Below are positions 54,624 through 63,864 of a stretch of DNA of 64,000 nt, piece after piece (the stretch's first letter is position 1; every line of letters starts with the position of its first letter). The position numbers and the translations under genes were made by a program. The stretch comes from Planktothricoides raciborskii GIHE-MW2. GTDB lineage: Bacteria; Cyanobacteriota; Cyanobacteriia; Cyanobacteriales; Laspinemataceae. The notes under the pieces are model-generated. The model did not search any database. It worked only from the letters and a program-made list of their open reading frames with translations, and was not told where the DNA came from. The stretch is from NCBI RefSeq assembly GCF_040564635.1, contig NZ_CP159837.1, positions 2,839,001 through 2,903,000 on the forward strand, written 5' to 3'.

Positions 54624-55349
54624 ATGACTTGGCAACGTCCTGATGGCAGAAAAGCGGATCAATTACGTCCGATTTCTTTTGAGAAAGATTTTACTCGATT
54701 TGCGGCGGCTTCGGTGTTAACTCGATGTGGTGATACCCAGGTACTTTGTAATGTTAGTATTGAGCCTGGAGTGCCGAAATTTTTATTCGGTCAAGGGAAA
54801 GGTTGGCTGACTGCGGAATATCGAATGCTTCCCGGTGCTACGTTACAACGGCAACGCCGGGAGTTTATGCAGCTATCCGGTCGCACCCAAGAAATTCAAC
54901 GGTTAATTGGCCGAAGTTTGCGGTCTTGTTTGGATTTTCAAGTGTTAGGAGAAAGGACGATTACGGTGGATGCAGATGTGTTGCAAGCGGATGCCGGAAC
55001 GCGGACAACGGCCATTACGGGCGGGTTTGTGGCGCTGTCTTTGGCGATGCAAAAGCTAGTAGAAAAAGGGGAATTGGCGCGATCGCCGATTATTAATCAG
55101 GTGGCAGCAGTGTCCGTGGGACTGCTCGACGGTGAGGCATTTCTGGATTTAAATTACCCGGAAGATGTGGCAGCAGATATTGATTGTAATGTGGTAATGA
55201 CCGGGGATTTAAACTTAATTGAAATCCAAGGTACGGCGGAAGCGGGTAGCTTTAGCCGAGGTCAATTAAATCAGATTTTAGATGTGGCGGAAAAAGGCAT
55301 GAAAGAATTATTCGCCGCCCAGGGTAAGGTAATTAGTAATTCTGTCTGA
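54624..55349 (+). CDS. rph: Ribonuclease PH
   Basis: A 241-residue phosphorolytic 3'-5' exoribonuclease that trims tRNA 3' ends. [20 protein letters not shown] starts it; [80 protein letters not shown] and [20 protein letters not shown] are family motifs. The ATG at 54624 is preferred over an upstream TTG. It follows adk by 58 bases on the same strand. Confidence 0.97.
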   Translation: MTWQRPDGRKADQLRPISFEKDFTRFAAASVLTRCGDTQVLCNVSIEPGVPKFLFGQGKGWLTAEYRMLPGATLQRQRREFMQLSGRTQEIQRLIGRSLRSCLDFQVLGERTITVDADVLQADAGTRTTAITGGFVALSLAMQKLVEKGELARSPIINQVAAVSVGLLDGEAFLDLNYPEDVAADIDCNVVMTGDLNLIEIQGTAEAGSFSRGQLNQILDVAEKGMKELFAAQGKVISNSV

Positions 55350-55385
55350 ATCATTTAATGATTAGAATTGCTTAAGGAGTAAACC

Positions 55386-55802
55386 ATGTTACGCTACTTT
55401 CTGACTCTGATTTCTACAATGGCGTTCACAGGGGCGATCGCCATTTTTCCTAAATATTGGGGGGCGTTACAAGATAAACGTCTGAGTGGTCCTGTTCTCA
55501 GTGGTTTGCTATTCACTGCCTTGGCGATCTGGGTAATTTTTAGGCTGCTAAAAGAAGATTTTCCCCTAGGTGCGGCACCCGTAAAAATCTTTAAGCAATA
55601 TGTGTTTTATGGTATTCAGTTTGGCAGTTTAATTGGATTTTTTTGCTTATCTGGTTGGTTATTATCTTTGGGTACGGATTGGCTATTTTCTAGATTTTTA
55701 TCAGCAACCATTGTTAATGGATTATCTTTTCTTTGCTTTAGTTTATTTGCGATCGGGGTGATTCGCCTAATTACCTGGATGATCGATCAGAAAATTTTTT
55801 GA
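55386..55802 (+). CDS. Small membrane protein, unknown
   Basis: A 138-residue protein with four hydrophobic segments: YFLTLISTMAFTGAIAIF, LSGLLFTALAIWVIFRLL, YGIQFGSLIGFFCLSGWLLS and TIVNGLSFLCFSLFAIGVIR. A clear AAGGAG ribosome binding site precedes the ATG, and it starts 36 bases after rph, so it is probably cotranscribed. No family was recognised. Confidence 0.72.
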   Translation: MLRYFLTLISTMAFTGAIAIFPKYWGALQDKRLSGPVLSGLLFTALAIWVIFRLLKEDFPLGAAPVKIFKQYVFYGIQFGSLIGFFCLSGWLLSLGTDWLFSRFLSATIVNGLSFLCFSLFAIGVIRLITWMIDQKIF

Positions 55803-55843
55803 TAGTTTCCGATCAGTATCTACTCAGAATTGAGTGAATTTTG

Positions 55844-56965
55844 CTAAGTCTGATTTGGGCGAGATGGATATAAGCGATCGCGTAACTTAATCACCGGATG
55901 TTCAATTAATTGAGCCATAAAAATTCCCAAGAGAATACTGCCGAATAGATAAAGCCAAAATTCAACAACAAAATGAATTTTATGCGGAGAAATTTCTTTA
56001 ATCCATTCCACTACCCATTTCGCAACAGGCATATGCCAAAGATAAATTGAGTATGAATTTAAACCAATAAAAGCGATCGCATCAGTTGTCGCCTCAATGA
56101 TTTTATGGATTGGATTTCCTTTAGGCAAATGAGGTTGCCAGTACAGTAGAAAACAGATCAGACCCCCAAACCCAAGATCCACGAAAGTGACACCAATTTC
56201 GTGCATAAAAACACTTTTTTACAAGTCTAAAACTAGACAAGGTGAGAGGAAAAAAATGCTGACTATCAGGATACTATTCATGCGTCGCTGAATAAACTGA
56301 GAAAATTTAGCCTGGTGAAAATTGTGCAAGTAAGCGAGTAAAACGCCAAAGCTGAGTGAATCTAACCGTAAATGAGTATGATGAAGATAGTGATTTGTAT
56401 AGGGAATATACCACTCTGTGACGATCCGAACGAGTAGCATCAAAATAGCGATCGCTACAACCAGAGGAACGATCGCCTTAAATGGATCTGCTTTATCTTT
56501 AGAAAAGTGGCATAAACTGATTAAACAAATCGGTAAAACAATCACATAGAAATGCTGGTCTACAGCTAAATACCAAGTATGATTCCACAGACCTAAAAAA
56601 TAATTTTGCACAAAGAATAGTTCAGCCCCTACCGACGCCAGCTTAAAAGGTTGTTGGCAAATCAGATTATATAAAATTGTTACGGCAATTAATAGATAAA
56701 ATGGTAAATAAATTCTAATTCCGCGACGACTTAAAAAATCATAAAAATTGATTTTGCCAGTTTTTTTGTATTCTCTGAATAAAATTCCCCCCACGAGAAA
56801 GCCACTCAATAAAAAAAATAAGTCAACCCCTGTCCAGCCAGCGATATACCAAACCTCACTAATAAATTTATGTCTGCCTAGGACTAATAAAACCGCGATC
56901 GCTCTGAGAATATCGAGGGATTTAAATCTGTTATGATTTGGTTCATTTTTCTGATAATTTGTCAT
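55844..56965 (-). pseudogene. Acyltransferase (OafA/YrhL-like) with in-frame stop
   Basis: Frames 56965-56219 and 56206-55844 are in the same phase and belong to one 373-codon gene. TAA at 56219-56221 interrupts it after SPCLVLDL. The N-terminal part has the acyltransferase-3 start (FKSLDILRAIAVLLVLGRHK, catalytic His; TGVDLFFLLSGFLVGGILFR) and several helices; the second part has SYSIYLWHMPVAKWVV and GSILLGIFMAQLIEHPVIKL. Such proteins O-acetylate surface polysaccharides. The stop replaces one residue in a membrane-helix junction. It is the only visible lesion, so the mutation may be recent. Confidence 0.85.
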
Positions 56966-57357
56966 TTGATGAATCTATATTATATTATTGTTTAATTCCG
57001 TGCCTTGATCTAGACAATTCTGGCTTTGATAACGGATCGATACCCCCACCCCCCGATAAGCACGCCAATCGGATAAGCGAGAATTTGGCCACAAGTCTAG
57101 TATAGCAAATTCATAAAATCGTTTTCTGTTTATCGATCTATGCCAATCTATGCCAAATTTAAATTTGAGGTTAAGCCATATAAAAATCTATAAAAAATAT
57201 TAAGATTTGCCCATATTTATCATATATATGTTAATATTGCAGATATCTTGGTTAATTAGCTAAAAGTTAATAGATGATTTAATAAATTCCTTTGATTAAA
57301 AAAACCACCCAAAAAATATCCTGTTTTTAGTAATTATTTTTCATTCTAAAAAATTGT
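56966..57357. other. Intergenic, no gene seen
   Basis: AT-rich spacer between divergent genes. A patch at 57030-57080 (ACCCCCACCCCCCGATAAG, GCCAATCGGATAAGC) is a degraded repeat. The remainder likely holds promoters of both neighbours. Confidence 0.5.
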
Positions 57358-58380
57358 ATGTCTAATCATCGGTTTGTTACTTATAATATCCTCTCTAGCC
57401 ATTTAGCTGAACCGGAACATTTTGTTAAGTGCGATCGGGCTGACTTAGACCCAGAAACTCGCCTCAACCGGATCGTGGCCAAATTATTACCGGAAATTGC
57501 CCAAAACTCGATTATTTGTCTCCAAGAAGTTTCGACATTGTGGGCTGGTGAGTTGCATCGGTTTTTCGCTAACCATAATTATTATTTAGTCACGGGTTTA
57601 TATGGCCATCAGAAAAATGGTTATATGGGAGTAGCCATTGCTTTTCCTCTGGGAAAGTACCAAATGTTAGAGGCCAAAATAGAACGGTTAAGTGATAGCC
57701 GGGATTGGCCAAAGTTATCCCCTTTAGCCGTGGCTGCAAGAAATTTCCTCCAAGGATTTGTGCGTCTGTGGGACAAAAAAAAGGCCAAAAGTCTGGAACA
57801 CGCGATCGCTCATGCCCAACGGCGGACGAATCAAGTGATTTTTCTGCGGTTAGACGATAAAGCACAAGGCGATCGATTCGGGGTGGCGACTTATCATATG
57901 CCCTGTGTTTATTATGCCCCGAAAGTGATGACTATTCATACATCAATGTTGGTGCAACGTATCCAAGAATTAGCCCAAAATGATCCCTTTGTTTTAACGG
58001 GAGATTTTAATATTCGCCCCGCCGAATCTCAATATCAGTTAATTACTACGGGGTCAATGGCTAGTAATCATCCAGCTTATCCACCAATCCTCAAAGGCGA
58101 TCGCTGGCGACCTGAATTAGCCACACCATTGCGGAGTGCTTATCGGGAGGCATTTGGTCAAGAACCGGAATTTACCAACTATGCTCAAACCAGAAAAAAA
58201 GCTCCTTTTCAAGAAACCTTAGATTATATTTGGTTATCTCCTCAATGGCAGGTAGTTTCTGCTTTGCCCCTACCCACTCGCGACCAAGTAACCAGTTCTT
58301 TTCCTAATCCTGAACAGCCCTCGGATCATATTTTATTGGCTGTGGAAATGACATTAAAGAAATTGGGATCATCTATATAG
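57358..58380 (+). CDS. Endonuclease/exonuclease/phosphatase family hydrolase
   Basis: A 340-residue EEP-superfamily enzyme. Catalytic motifs are FVTYNILSSHLAE (Asn), SIICLQEVSTLW (Glu), VATYHMPCVYYAP (His), FVLTGDFNIRPAESQY (Asp, Asn), LDYIWLSP and QPSDHILLAVEM (Asp-His). The CCR4-like or sphingomyelinase-like subtype cannot be told. There is no signal peptide, so it is probably cytoplasmic. It is a single gene with an AT-rich leader. Confidence 0.88.
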   Translation: MSNHRFVTYNILSSHLAEPEHFVKCDRADLDPETRLNRIVAKLLPEIAQNSIICLQEVSTLWAGELHRFFANHNYYLVTGLYGHQKNGYMGVAIAFPLGKYQMLEAKIERLSDSRDWPKLSPLAVAARNFLQGFVRLWDKKKAKSLEHAIAHAQRRTNQVIFLRLDDKAQGDRFGVATYHMPCVYYAPKVMTIHTSMLVQRIQELAQNDPFVLTGDFNIRPAESQYQLITTGSMASNHPAYPPILKGDRWRPELATPLRSAYREAFGQEPEFTNYAQTRKKAPFQETLDYIWLSPQWQVVSALPLPTRDQVTSSFPNPEQPSDHILLAVEMTLKKLGSSI

Positions 58381-58887
58381 ATGATCCCAATCCCTGTAAA
58401 TATTGTGGATTGTAGAGGCGAAGCATGACCGCAGAGATTTATGGTTAAAAGCAGAGATTTAATCCGGTCATGCTTCGCCCTTTCCGACAGGTATTTCTAG
58501 TTAAAAGCAAAAAATTTTTTTACGTTTATCCTCTCACCATTCCAAAAAAAAATCAGGTTATATTTATTGCCAAAAACCCAATATTTTGATTTTAATAGTC
58601 CTAAATAGGTGACAATCATGAAGATTTGGTCGCGATCAATTTATGGTGATTAAACAACCGCTAATTGGACAAACCCTTGCCCAGGATTTCCAGCACTCAA
58701 ATCCCCACTTGTCTATATATAACTAATACCGTTTCCAATTAAAAATGCAACAGTAGAATAGCGGGGCGGGGCGAAGCATGACCGTATATAGGTTAATATT
58801 TTGAGCGGATACGATCTGCCGGAATGCTTTGCCCCTACTGTTGGATGATTTTTTGTAAATGGTATAATTTTCTAGGAATACCAGTCT
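58381..58887. repeat. Intergenic with two GCGAAGCAT elements
   Basis: No gene. The elements at 58413-58481 (arms AGGCGAAGCATGACC and GGTCATGCTTCGCCCT) and 58768-58836 (GGGGCGAAGCAT and ATGCTTTGCCCC) are members of the family at 49407-49531. A short symmetric ATAGATGATCCCAAT/GGGATCATCTATAT hairpin spans the EEP stop. Confidence 0.8.
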
Positions 58888-59925
58888 TTAAGCGAAAACC
58901 CCTCGACGTTCTTGATCTAACTCAATTGACTCAAACAGCGCTTGGAAATTTCCTTCCCCAAAACCATGATTACCCTTGCGCTGAATATACTCAAAAAAGA
59001 TTGGGCCGATACTATTTTTCGTAAAAATTTGTAACAAAAACCCGCCCCCCTGAGCTTCCCCACCATCAATCAGAATTTTATGTTTATGCAACTTTTCGAC
59101 ATTTTCAGTATGGCTGGGTAAGCGGCGATCGATTAATTCATAATAAGTATCTGGAGTATCTTGGAACTCAATGCCTTTATCGGATAAACCAGCAACAGTT
59201 TTGTATAGATTGGTACTAGCCAGGGCAATATGTTGAATTCCCTCCCCATTGTACTCACGAATAAACTCGGCGATTTGAGAGCGATCGTCTTTAGTTTCAT
59301 TCAGGGGGATGATCACGTTCCGACAAGGACTGGCGACAACTTCACTATATAAACCTGTTTTTTTCCCATGAATATGAAATGACCGAATCCTTTCAAAACC
59401 GAAGACTGTTTCGTAGAAACGGCACATCCTCTCTACACCACCTTGGTTCAAATTATGGGTAAGATGATCGATACGTTCCAAACAGGTTTCAGGATTAATC
59501 TCATAACTACGTTGGTAATTAAACAGAGAAAATAACTTTTTCTCCTGTTCATCATCTACCAAATAAATTAGCGAAGCACCCACACCTTTAATTGCCGGAA
59601 TATCATAGTCCGTTTTTTCCGCCGGGACAGCCCCCAAGGAAATTGCTTGGTCAAAAGCTTTCTGGGAGTCTTCTACCTTAAAACCCATCGCACTCGCACC
59701 CCGGCCATGAATACTGCGAAATATCTCCGTATTCCCCCCAACACCAGGGTTAGAGATAAAGTGAATATCTCCTTGACAATGCAGGGTAGCGGGTGCTTGA
59801 CCAAATTCTCCCACTTTTCGCATTCCCATTTTCTCGAACAGAGCTAAAAGCAAGTGAGGACGACTACCGGAAAACTCTAAGAAGGAAATCGATGATACTT
59901 TAACTTGATCGGTTGTTTGTGGCAT
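58888..59925 (-). CDS. hpd: 4-hydroxyphenylpyruvate dioxygenase
   Basis: A 345-residue Fe(II) dioxygenase making homogentisate, the precursor of tocopherol (and possibly used in tyrosine breakdown). The three iron ligands are visible: His in RIDHLTHN, His in GIQHIALAST and Glu in IGPIFFEYIQRKGNHGFG. Two VOC domains are present, the first degenerate. Length is normal. Monocistronic and divergent from chlB. Confidence 0.95.
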   Translation of the reverse strand: MPQTTDQVKVSSISFLEFSGSRPHLLLALFEKMGMRKVGEFGQAPATLHCQGDIHFISNPGVGGNTEIFRSIHGRGASAMGFKVEDSQKAFDQAISLGAVPAEKTDYDIPAIKGVGASLIYLVDDEQEKKLFSLFNYQRSYEINPETCLERIDHLTHNLNQGGVERMCRFYETVFGFERIRSFHIHGKKTGLYSEVVASPCRNVIIPLNETKDDRSQIAEFIREYNGEGIQHIALASTNLYKTVAGLSDKGIEFQDTPDTYYELIDRRLPSHTENVEKLHKHKILIDGGEAQGGGFLLQIFTKNSIGPIFFEYIQRKGNHGFGEGNFQALFESIELDQERRGVFA

Positions 59926-60478
59926 ATTTGAAACCTATATAAATATAAAAAAGTCTGGCAGAAATATTGATAGCAAGCCATTGGCCATCTTTTTGGTTCG
60001 CTCGGAGGATCATATAGTGGCTTAATTTGCTAAATTATACCCTGTTTATTTATTAATTTTTAATAAAAATTTCAATATTAAGAATAATAATAAAATATTA
60101 TTAGCTCGTTTTTATCGTATATAAATACTTACGATCGCCTCATACCATGACTTAACTGTTTATGCTTTTTGCTGGAGATATTTCCCTAAGGTAAACTCAA
60201 TTTTGTCATTATACTTATTATTGGGGTGTAGGGTCTAGGGCCGCAATGCTTGCGCCCTAGGGTGTAAGGTGTAGGGGGGTTTTCCCGGATTGGACAGGAA
60301 AAAATGCTCCTTCTCCTGCCATTTTACCCTTCTCACATCTTAAAGAAATATGCCAAAACATTAAAAAACGTTAAATAAAAAACAAAACCATTGTTTTAGT
60401 TTTAGGCTAGATCAGAGACAACCAAGAATCTGGGCGATCGCCTAGAAACCCAGAAACCTAAATTAGGAGAATATACTT
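59926..60478. other. Intergenic between hpd and chlB
   Basis: These 550 bases hold the promoters of two divergent genes. A repeat patch (about 60226-60282) has GGTGTAGGGTCTAGGG and a palindrome CTAGGGCCGCAATGCTTGCG...CCCTAG. TTAGGAG lies 12 bases before the chlB ATG. No gene is seen. Confidence 0.55.
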
Positions 60479-62005
60479 ATGAAATTGGCTTATTGGATGT
60501 ATGCCGGCCCCGCACATATTGGCACCCTTCGCATTGCCAGTTCTTTTAAAAATGTCCATGCTATTATGCACGCTCCTCTCGGCGATGACTATTTTAATGT
60601 GATGCGATCAATGCTGGAACGGGAACGGGATTTTACCCCAGTGACTGCCAGCGTAGTAGACCGCAATGTTTTAGCGCGGGGTTCTCAAGAAAAAGTGGTG
60701 GAAAATATTGTTCGCAAAGACCGGGAAGAAACCCCGGATTTGATTGTTCTCACCCCCACTTGTACCTCTAGCATTTTGCAAGAAGACCTGGAAAACTTTG
60801 TGCAACGGGCACAACTAGATGCCAAAGGGGATGTGATGCTGGCAGATGTGAATCACTACCGGGTGAATGAACTGCAAGCCGCCGATCGCACCCTGGATCA
60901 AATTGTTAAATTTTATATCAATAAAGCCCGGAAAAAAGGCGAACTGCCGGAAGGAAAAACCGACAAACCTTCCGTCAATATTATTGGAATGTCTACCCTA
61001 GGTTTCCACAACAATCACGACTGCACGGAATTGAAGCGCTTGATGGCTGATTTGGGCATTGAAGTCAACGAAGTGATTCCCGAAGGTGCTTCGGTTCATA
61101 ATCTGAAAAACCTGCCCCGCGCTTGGTTTAACTTAGTACCTTATCGGGAATTAGGCTTGATGGCGGCCAAATATTTGGAAAGCGAATTTGGGATGCCATT
61201 AGTTGATATTACCCCGATGGGAATTGTGGAAACAGCCCGCTGTATCCGCAAAATTCAGCAAGTGCTGAATGCCCAAGGTGCGGATGTAAATTATGAAGAA
61301 TTTATCGATCATCAAACGCGGTTTATTTCCCAAGCGGCTTGGTTTTCTCGTTCCATTGACTGCCAAAATTTAACCGGCAAAAAAGCGGTGGTGTTTGGGG
61401 ATAATACCCATGCTGCTGCTATGACAAAAATTTTGGCGCGGGAAATGGGAATTCATGTGGTTTTGGCGGGAACTTATTGTAAATATGATGCGGATTGGTT
61501 CCGGGAACAAGTCAGCGAATATTGCGATGAAGTGCTGATTAGTGACGATAATGCAGCGATTGGAGATGCGATCGCCCGCTTAGAACCGGCAGCTATTTTT
61601 GGCACCCAAATGGAACGTCATGTGGGCAAACGTTTAGACATTCCTTGTGGGGTGATTGCCTCACCGATTCACATTCAAAATTTCCCCGTGGGTTACACTC
61701 CTTTCCTGGGTTATGAAGGGGCGAATCAACTGGTGGATTTAATCTACAATTCCTTTACTTTGGGCATGGAAGACCACCTGCTAGAAATCTTTGGCGGTCA
61801 CGATACCAAAGAAGTGATTACTAAAGGAATTTCGGCGGATTCTGACCTGACTTGGACAAAAGATGCCCAAGCAGAATTAAACAAAATCCCTGGTTTTGTC
61901 CGAGGCAAAATTAAGCGGAACACGGAAAAATTTGCTCGCGATCGCGGCTTTGACCAAATCACCGTTGAAGTGATGTATGCGGCAAAAGAATCTGTAGGGG
62001 CATGA
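60479..62005 (+). CDS. chlB: Light-independent protochlorophyllide reductase subunit B
   Basis: A 508-residue nitrogenase-like subunit. With ChlN and the ATP-driven ChlL it reduces protochlorophyllide in the dark. [20 protein letters not shown] starts it; Asp36 (APLGDDYFN) is the unusual non-Cys ligand of the NB cluster, with Cys in TPTCTSS near residue 96. [20 protein letters not shown] and [17 protein letters not shown] are typical. The C-terminal [20 protein letters not shown] is duplicated 1.7 kb downstream. chlL and chlN are not in the window. Confidence 0.97.
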   Translation: MKLAYWMYAGPAHIGTLRIASSFKNVHAIMHAPLGDDYFNVMRSMLERERDFTPVTASVVDRNVLARGSQEKVVENIVRKDREETPDLIVLTPTCTSSILQEDLENFVQRAQLDAKGDVMLADVNHYRVNELQAADRTLDQIVKFYINKARKKGELPEGKTDKPSVNIIGMSTLGFHNNHDCTELKRLMADLGIEVNEVIPEGASVHNLKNLPRAWFNLVPYRELGLMAAKYLESEFGMPLVDITPMGIVETARCIRKIQQVLNAQGADVNYEEFIDHQTRFISQAAWFSRSIDCQNLTGKKAVVFGDNTHAAAMTKILAREMGIHVVLAGTYCKYDADWFREQVSEYCDEVLISDDNAAIGDAIARLEPAAIFGTQMERHVGKRLDIPCGVIASPIHIQNFPVGYTPFLGYEGANQLVDLIYNSFTLGMEDHLLEIFGGHDTKEVITKGISADSDLTWTKDAQAELNKIPGFVRGKIKRNTEKFARDRGFDQITVEVMYAAKESVGA

Positions 62006-62043
62006 CATAGAAACCGGGTTTCTCAAAGAAACCCGGTTTTCGA

Positions 62044-62167
62044 CTGGGTAGGGTGGGCAAAATTTTGCCCACCCTACAATTGCTAAAATGTCTGGCTTAT
62101 CATAAATTTTTGAATCTAATAAGCTGGGTAGGGTGGGCAAAATTTTGCCCACCCTACAATTGCTAAA
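62044..62167. repeat. Two 44-bp palindromic repeats
   Basis: Copies at 62044-62087 and 62124-62167 are identical. Each holds a perfect 30-bp palindrome (GTAGGGTGGGCAAAA and complement). A third, shortened copy lies at 63829-63864, downstream of the chlB 3'-end duplicate. Upstream, at about 62010-62040, an AGAAACC palindrome pair forms a hairpin after the chlB stop. Confidence 0.92.
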
Positions 62168-62189
62168 TTATCCGCTAATTTATATATAG

Positions 62190-63662
62190 CTAAATTGCTT
62201 GTAATATATTTTCTGAAAAATTGGTAATTATACTAATCGTTTCTGCGGATAAACTTAACTCTTGGTAAATGACTTGATTCACCGCAAATATATATTGCAT
62301 TGCTGCTTGCGATGAGACTTTTTTTTCATAAGCTTCCTGAGCAAATCTTTGAAGTTTTTCTTTTCCCTTAACGCTAATTTCCGGGATAGGAATCCGCCCT
62401 ACATAACCAGAAGTAATCATGTTAGACCGATTTAATATCCCCCGGACCATAAATGTCACCAAATGACTATTTAAGTAAGCAATCAGCCACCAAGTATCCC
62501 GATCGCTCGTAATAATATTGGCATTGACTCCATAAGTTGAATTAGCTGGTAAATAGCAAGCAGAAAAAGGAATTCCCATCGAAGAACAAGTTATTCCCGG
62601 TCGATATAATAGGTCTTGGTTACGCACCATAAAATTAGGAACTTTTTGGGCAATTGATAAGAAATTATCGGCTAAGTAAGCATTAGGATGAGTAAAAAAC
62701 CGAGATTTACCAGGATTTTTATAGAAGGGTATGTTAAATCCTGGTTTTTTCTGTTTAGATAAATATTCGCGATCGCATCCGGTAGAAATTCCGGTGACAC
62801 AAGGAAATAAAGTTCCTAACCTGGGATAAGAAAATAGCCCCTGGATTTCATCGGTCATGGCGATCGCAAATTCATAGCGATCTGATTTCCCTGACAGCAG
62901 AATTTGCTCTAAAGGTGCGGTGACAAATTTTTTCGCTTCTAATGTTGTGGCCAATTTTTGCATATTTAACGGACGATTTGCTATTTTAACTTGTTTTTGA
63001 TACTCGCTTCCTTTTTGCAGAATCATAATACAAGTCCGCACGTCAGCCCCTTGAGCCAAAAACAGGTCATTGGGACAGAGAATCAGATAGTGAATTGCAC
63101 AATTATTGATAATTTTTTGCCGCAATTCTGTATGCGCTTTAGCCGTCAGGAATGAATCCAGAGTAATCATCCCGATCAAAGCGCCATTCTTGGCAAAATC
63201 AATTAACGCCGATATAAAGATGGAATACATATTATGTACTCCTACGTCTGAGAAAAAACTCAATAGCTTAGATTTATTTTGTCTAATATAATCGACTTCA
63301 TGGCAGTTATAAGGTGGATTAGCAATATAAAAATCGTAATTTAGTCCTATTTTTTGATTTAAAATACAGTGATTTTTTTGATTGATATAGTATTCTAAAA
63401 AATCTTGGGGGTGAAAATTTATGGTTTCTGGCAAATTGAAGGATAAAATATCCATCCCGTCTACGAATACACCCCGCTTCATCAGCGGAATTGCCATTTC
63501 CCCGCGACCCACACAAGGATCTAAGGCATAACTGCCGGTGGGATTAAGGTTTGTAATTGCCCAAGCAATGAACTCAGAAATAAAAGCCGGGGTCGAGTAG
63601 TAACCTGTTTCTCGCCGGTCTATACCTGTTTTTGTCTGAATTATTTTAGGATGGCGACCCAT
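62190..63662 (-). CDS. N6-adenine DNA methyltransferase (Eco57I-like)
   Basis: A 490-residue class I methyltransferase. The SAM motif is ALDPCVGRGEMAIPLMKRG near residue 50, the catalytic motif is DFYIANPPYN near residue 115 (NPPY, adenine-N6), and YSTPAFISEFIAWAI is the usual motif X. A C-terminal half of about 220 residues (GISTGCDREYLSKQKKPGF, ITSGYVGRIPIPEI) is a target-recognition domain. No restriction gene is adjacent, so it is an orphan methylase or part of a system reduced to one gene. It is AT-richer than chlB and lies between two copies of the chlB 3' end. Confidence 0.9.
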   Translation of the reverse strand: MGRHPKIIQTKTGIDRRETGYYSTPAFISEFIAWAITNLNPTGSYALDPCVGRGEMAIPLMKRGVFVDGMDILSFNLPETINFHPQDFLEYYINQKNHCILNQKIGLNYDFYIANPPYNCHEVDYIRQNKSKLLSFFSDVGVHNMYSIFISALIDFAKNGALIGMITLDSFLTAKAHTELRQKIINNCAIHYLILCPNDLFLAQGADVRTCIMILQKGSEYQKQVKIANRPLNMQKLATTLEAKKFVTAPLEQILLSGKSDRYEFAIAMTDEIQGLFSYPRLGTLFPCVTGISTGCDREYLSKQKKPGFNIPFYKNPGKSRFFTHPNAYLADNFLSIAQKVPNFMVRNQDLLYRPGITCSSMGIPFSACYLPANSTYGVNANIITSDRDTWWLIAYLNSHLVTFMVRGILNRSNMITSGYVGRIPIPEISVKGKEKLQRFAQEAYEKKVSSQAAMQYIFAVNQVIYQELSLSAETISIITNFSENILQAI

Positions 63663-63739
63663 TTTTAATTATGTAACTTGCTTGCTATGACTATTGATTA
63701 ATTTTAACTAATTTTTTGAAAAAAATCAAATTTAAAATA

Positions 63740-63805
63740 GCGATCGCGGCTTTGACCAAATCACCGCTGAAGTGATGTATGCCGCCAAAGAATCTGTAGG
63801 GGCAT
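63740..63805 (+). pseudogene. Second copy of chlB 3' end
   Basis: These 66 bases match the end of chlB (61938-62003) with three substitutions, two of them synonymous. It reads [20 protein letters not shown] then Ala and a stop, with one Val to Ala change. The upstream part of chlB is absent. A shortened third copy of the palindromic repeat follows at 63829-63864, in the order seen after the complete gene. Confidence 0.93.
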
Positions 63806-63828
63806 AGAGTTACCTTTGCTTGACCTAG

Positions 63829-63864
63829 CTGGGTAGGGTGGGCTTTTACCCTACAATTGCTAAA
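63829..63864. repeat. Shortened copy of the 44-bp repeat
   Basis: CTGGGTAGGGTGGGC and ACCCTACAATTGCTAAA are kept but the palindrome centre is reduced by eight bases. The remaining 63865-64000 shows no gene. Confidence 0.85.
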
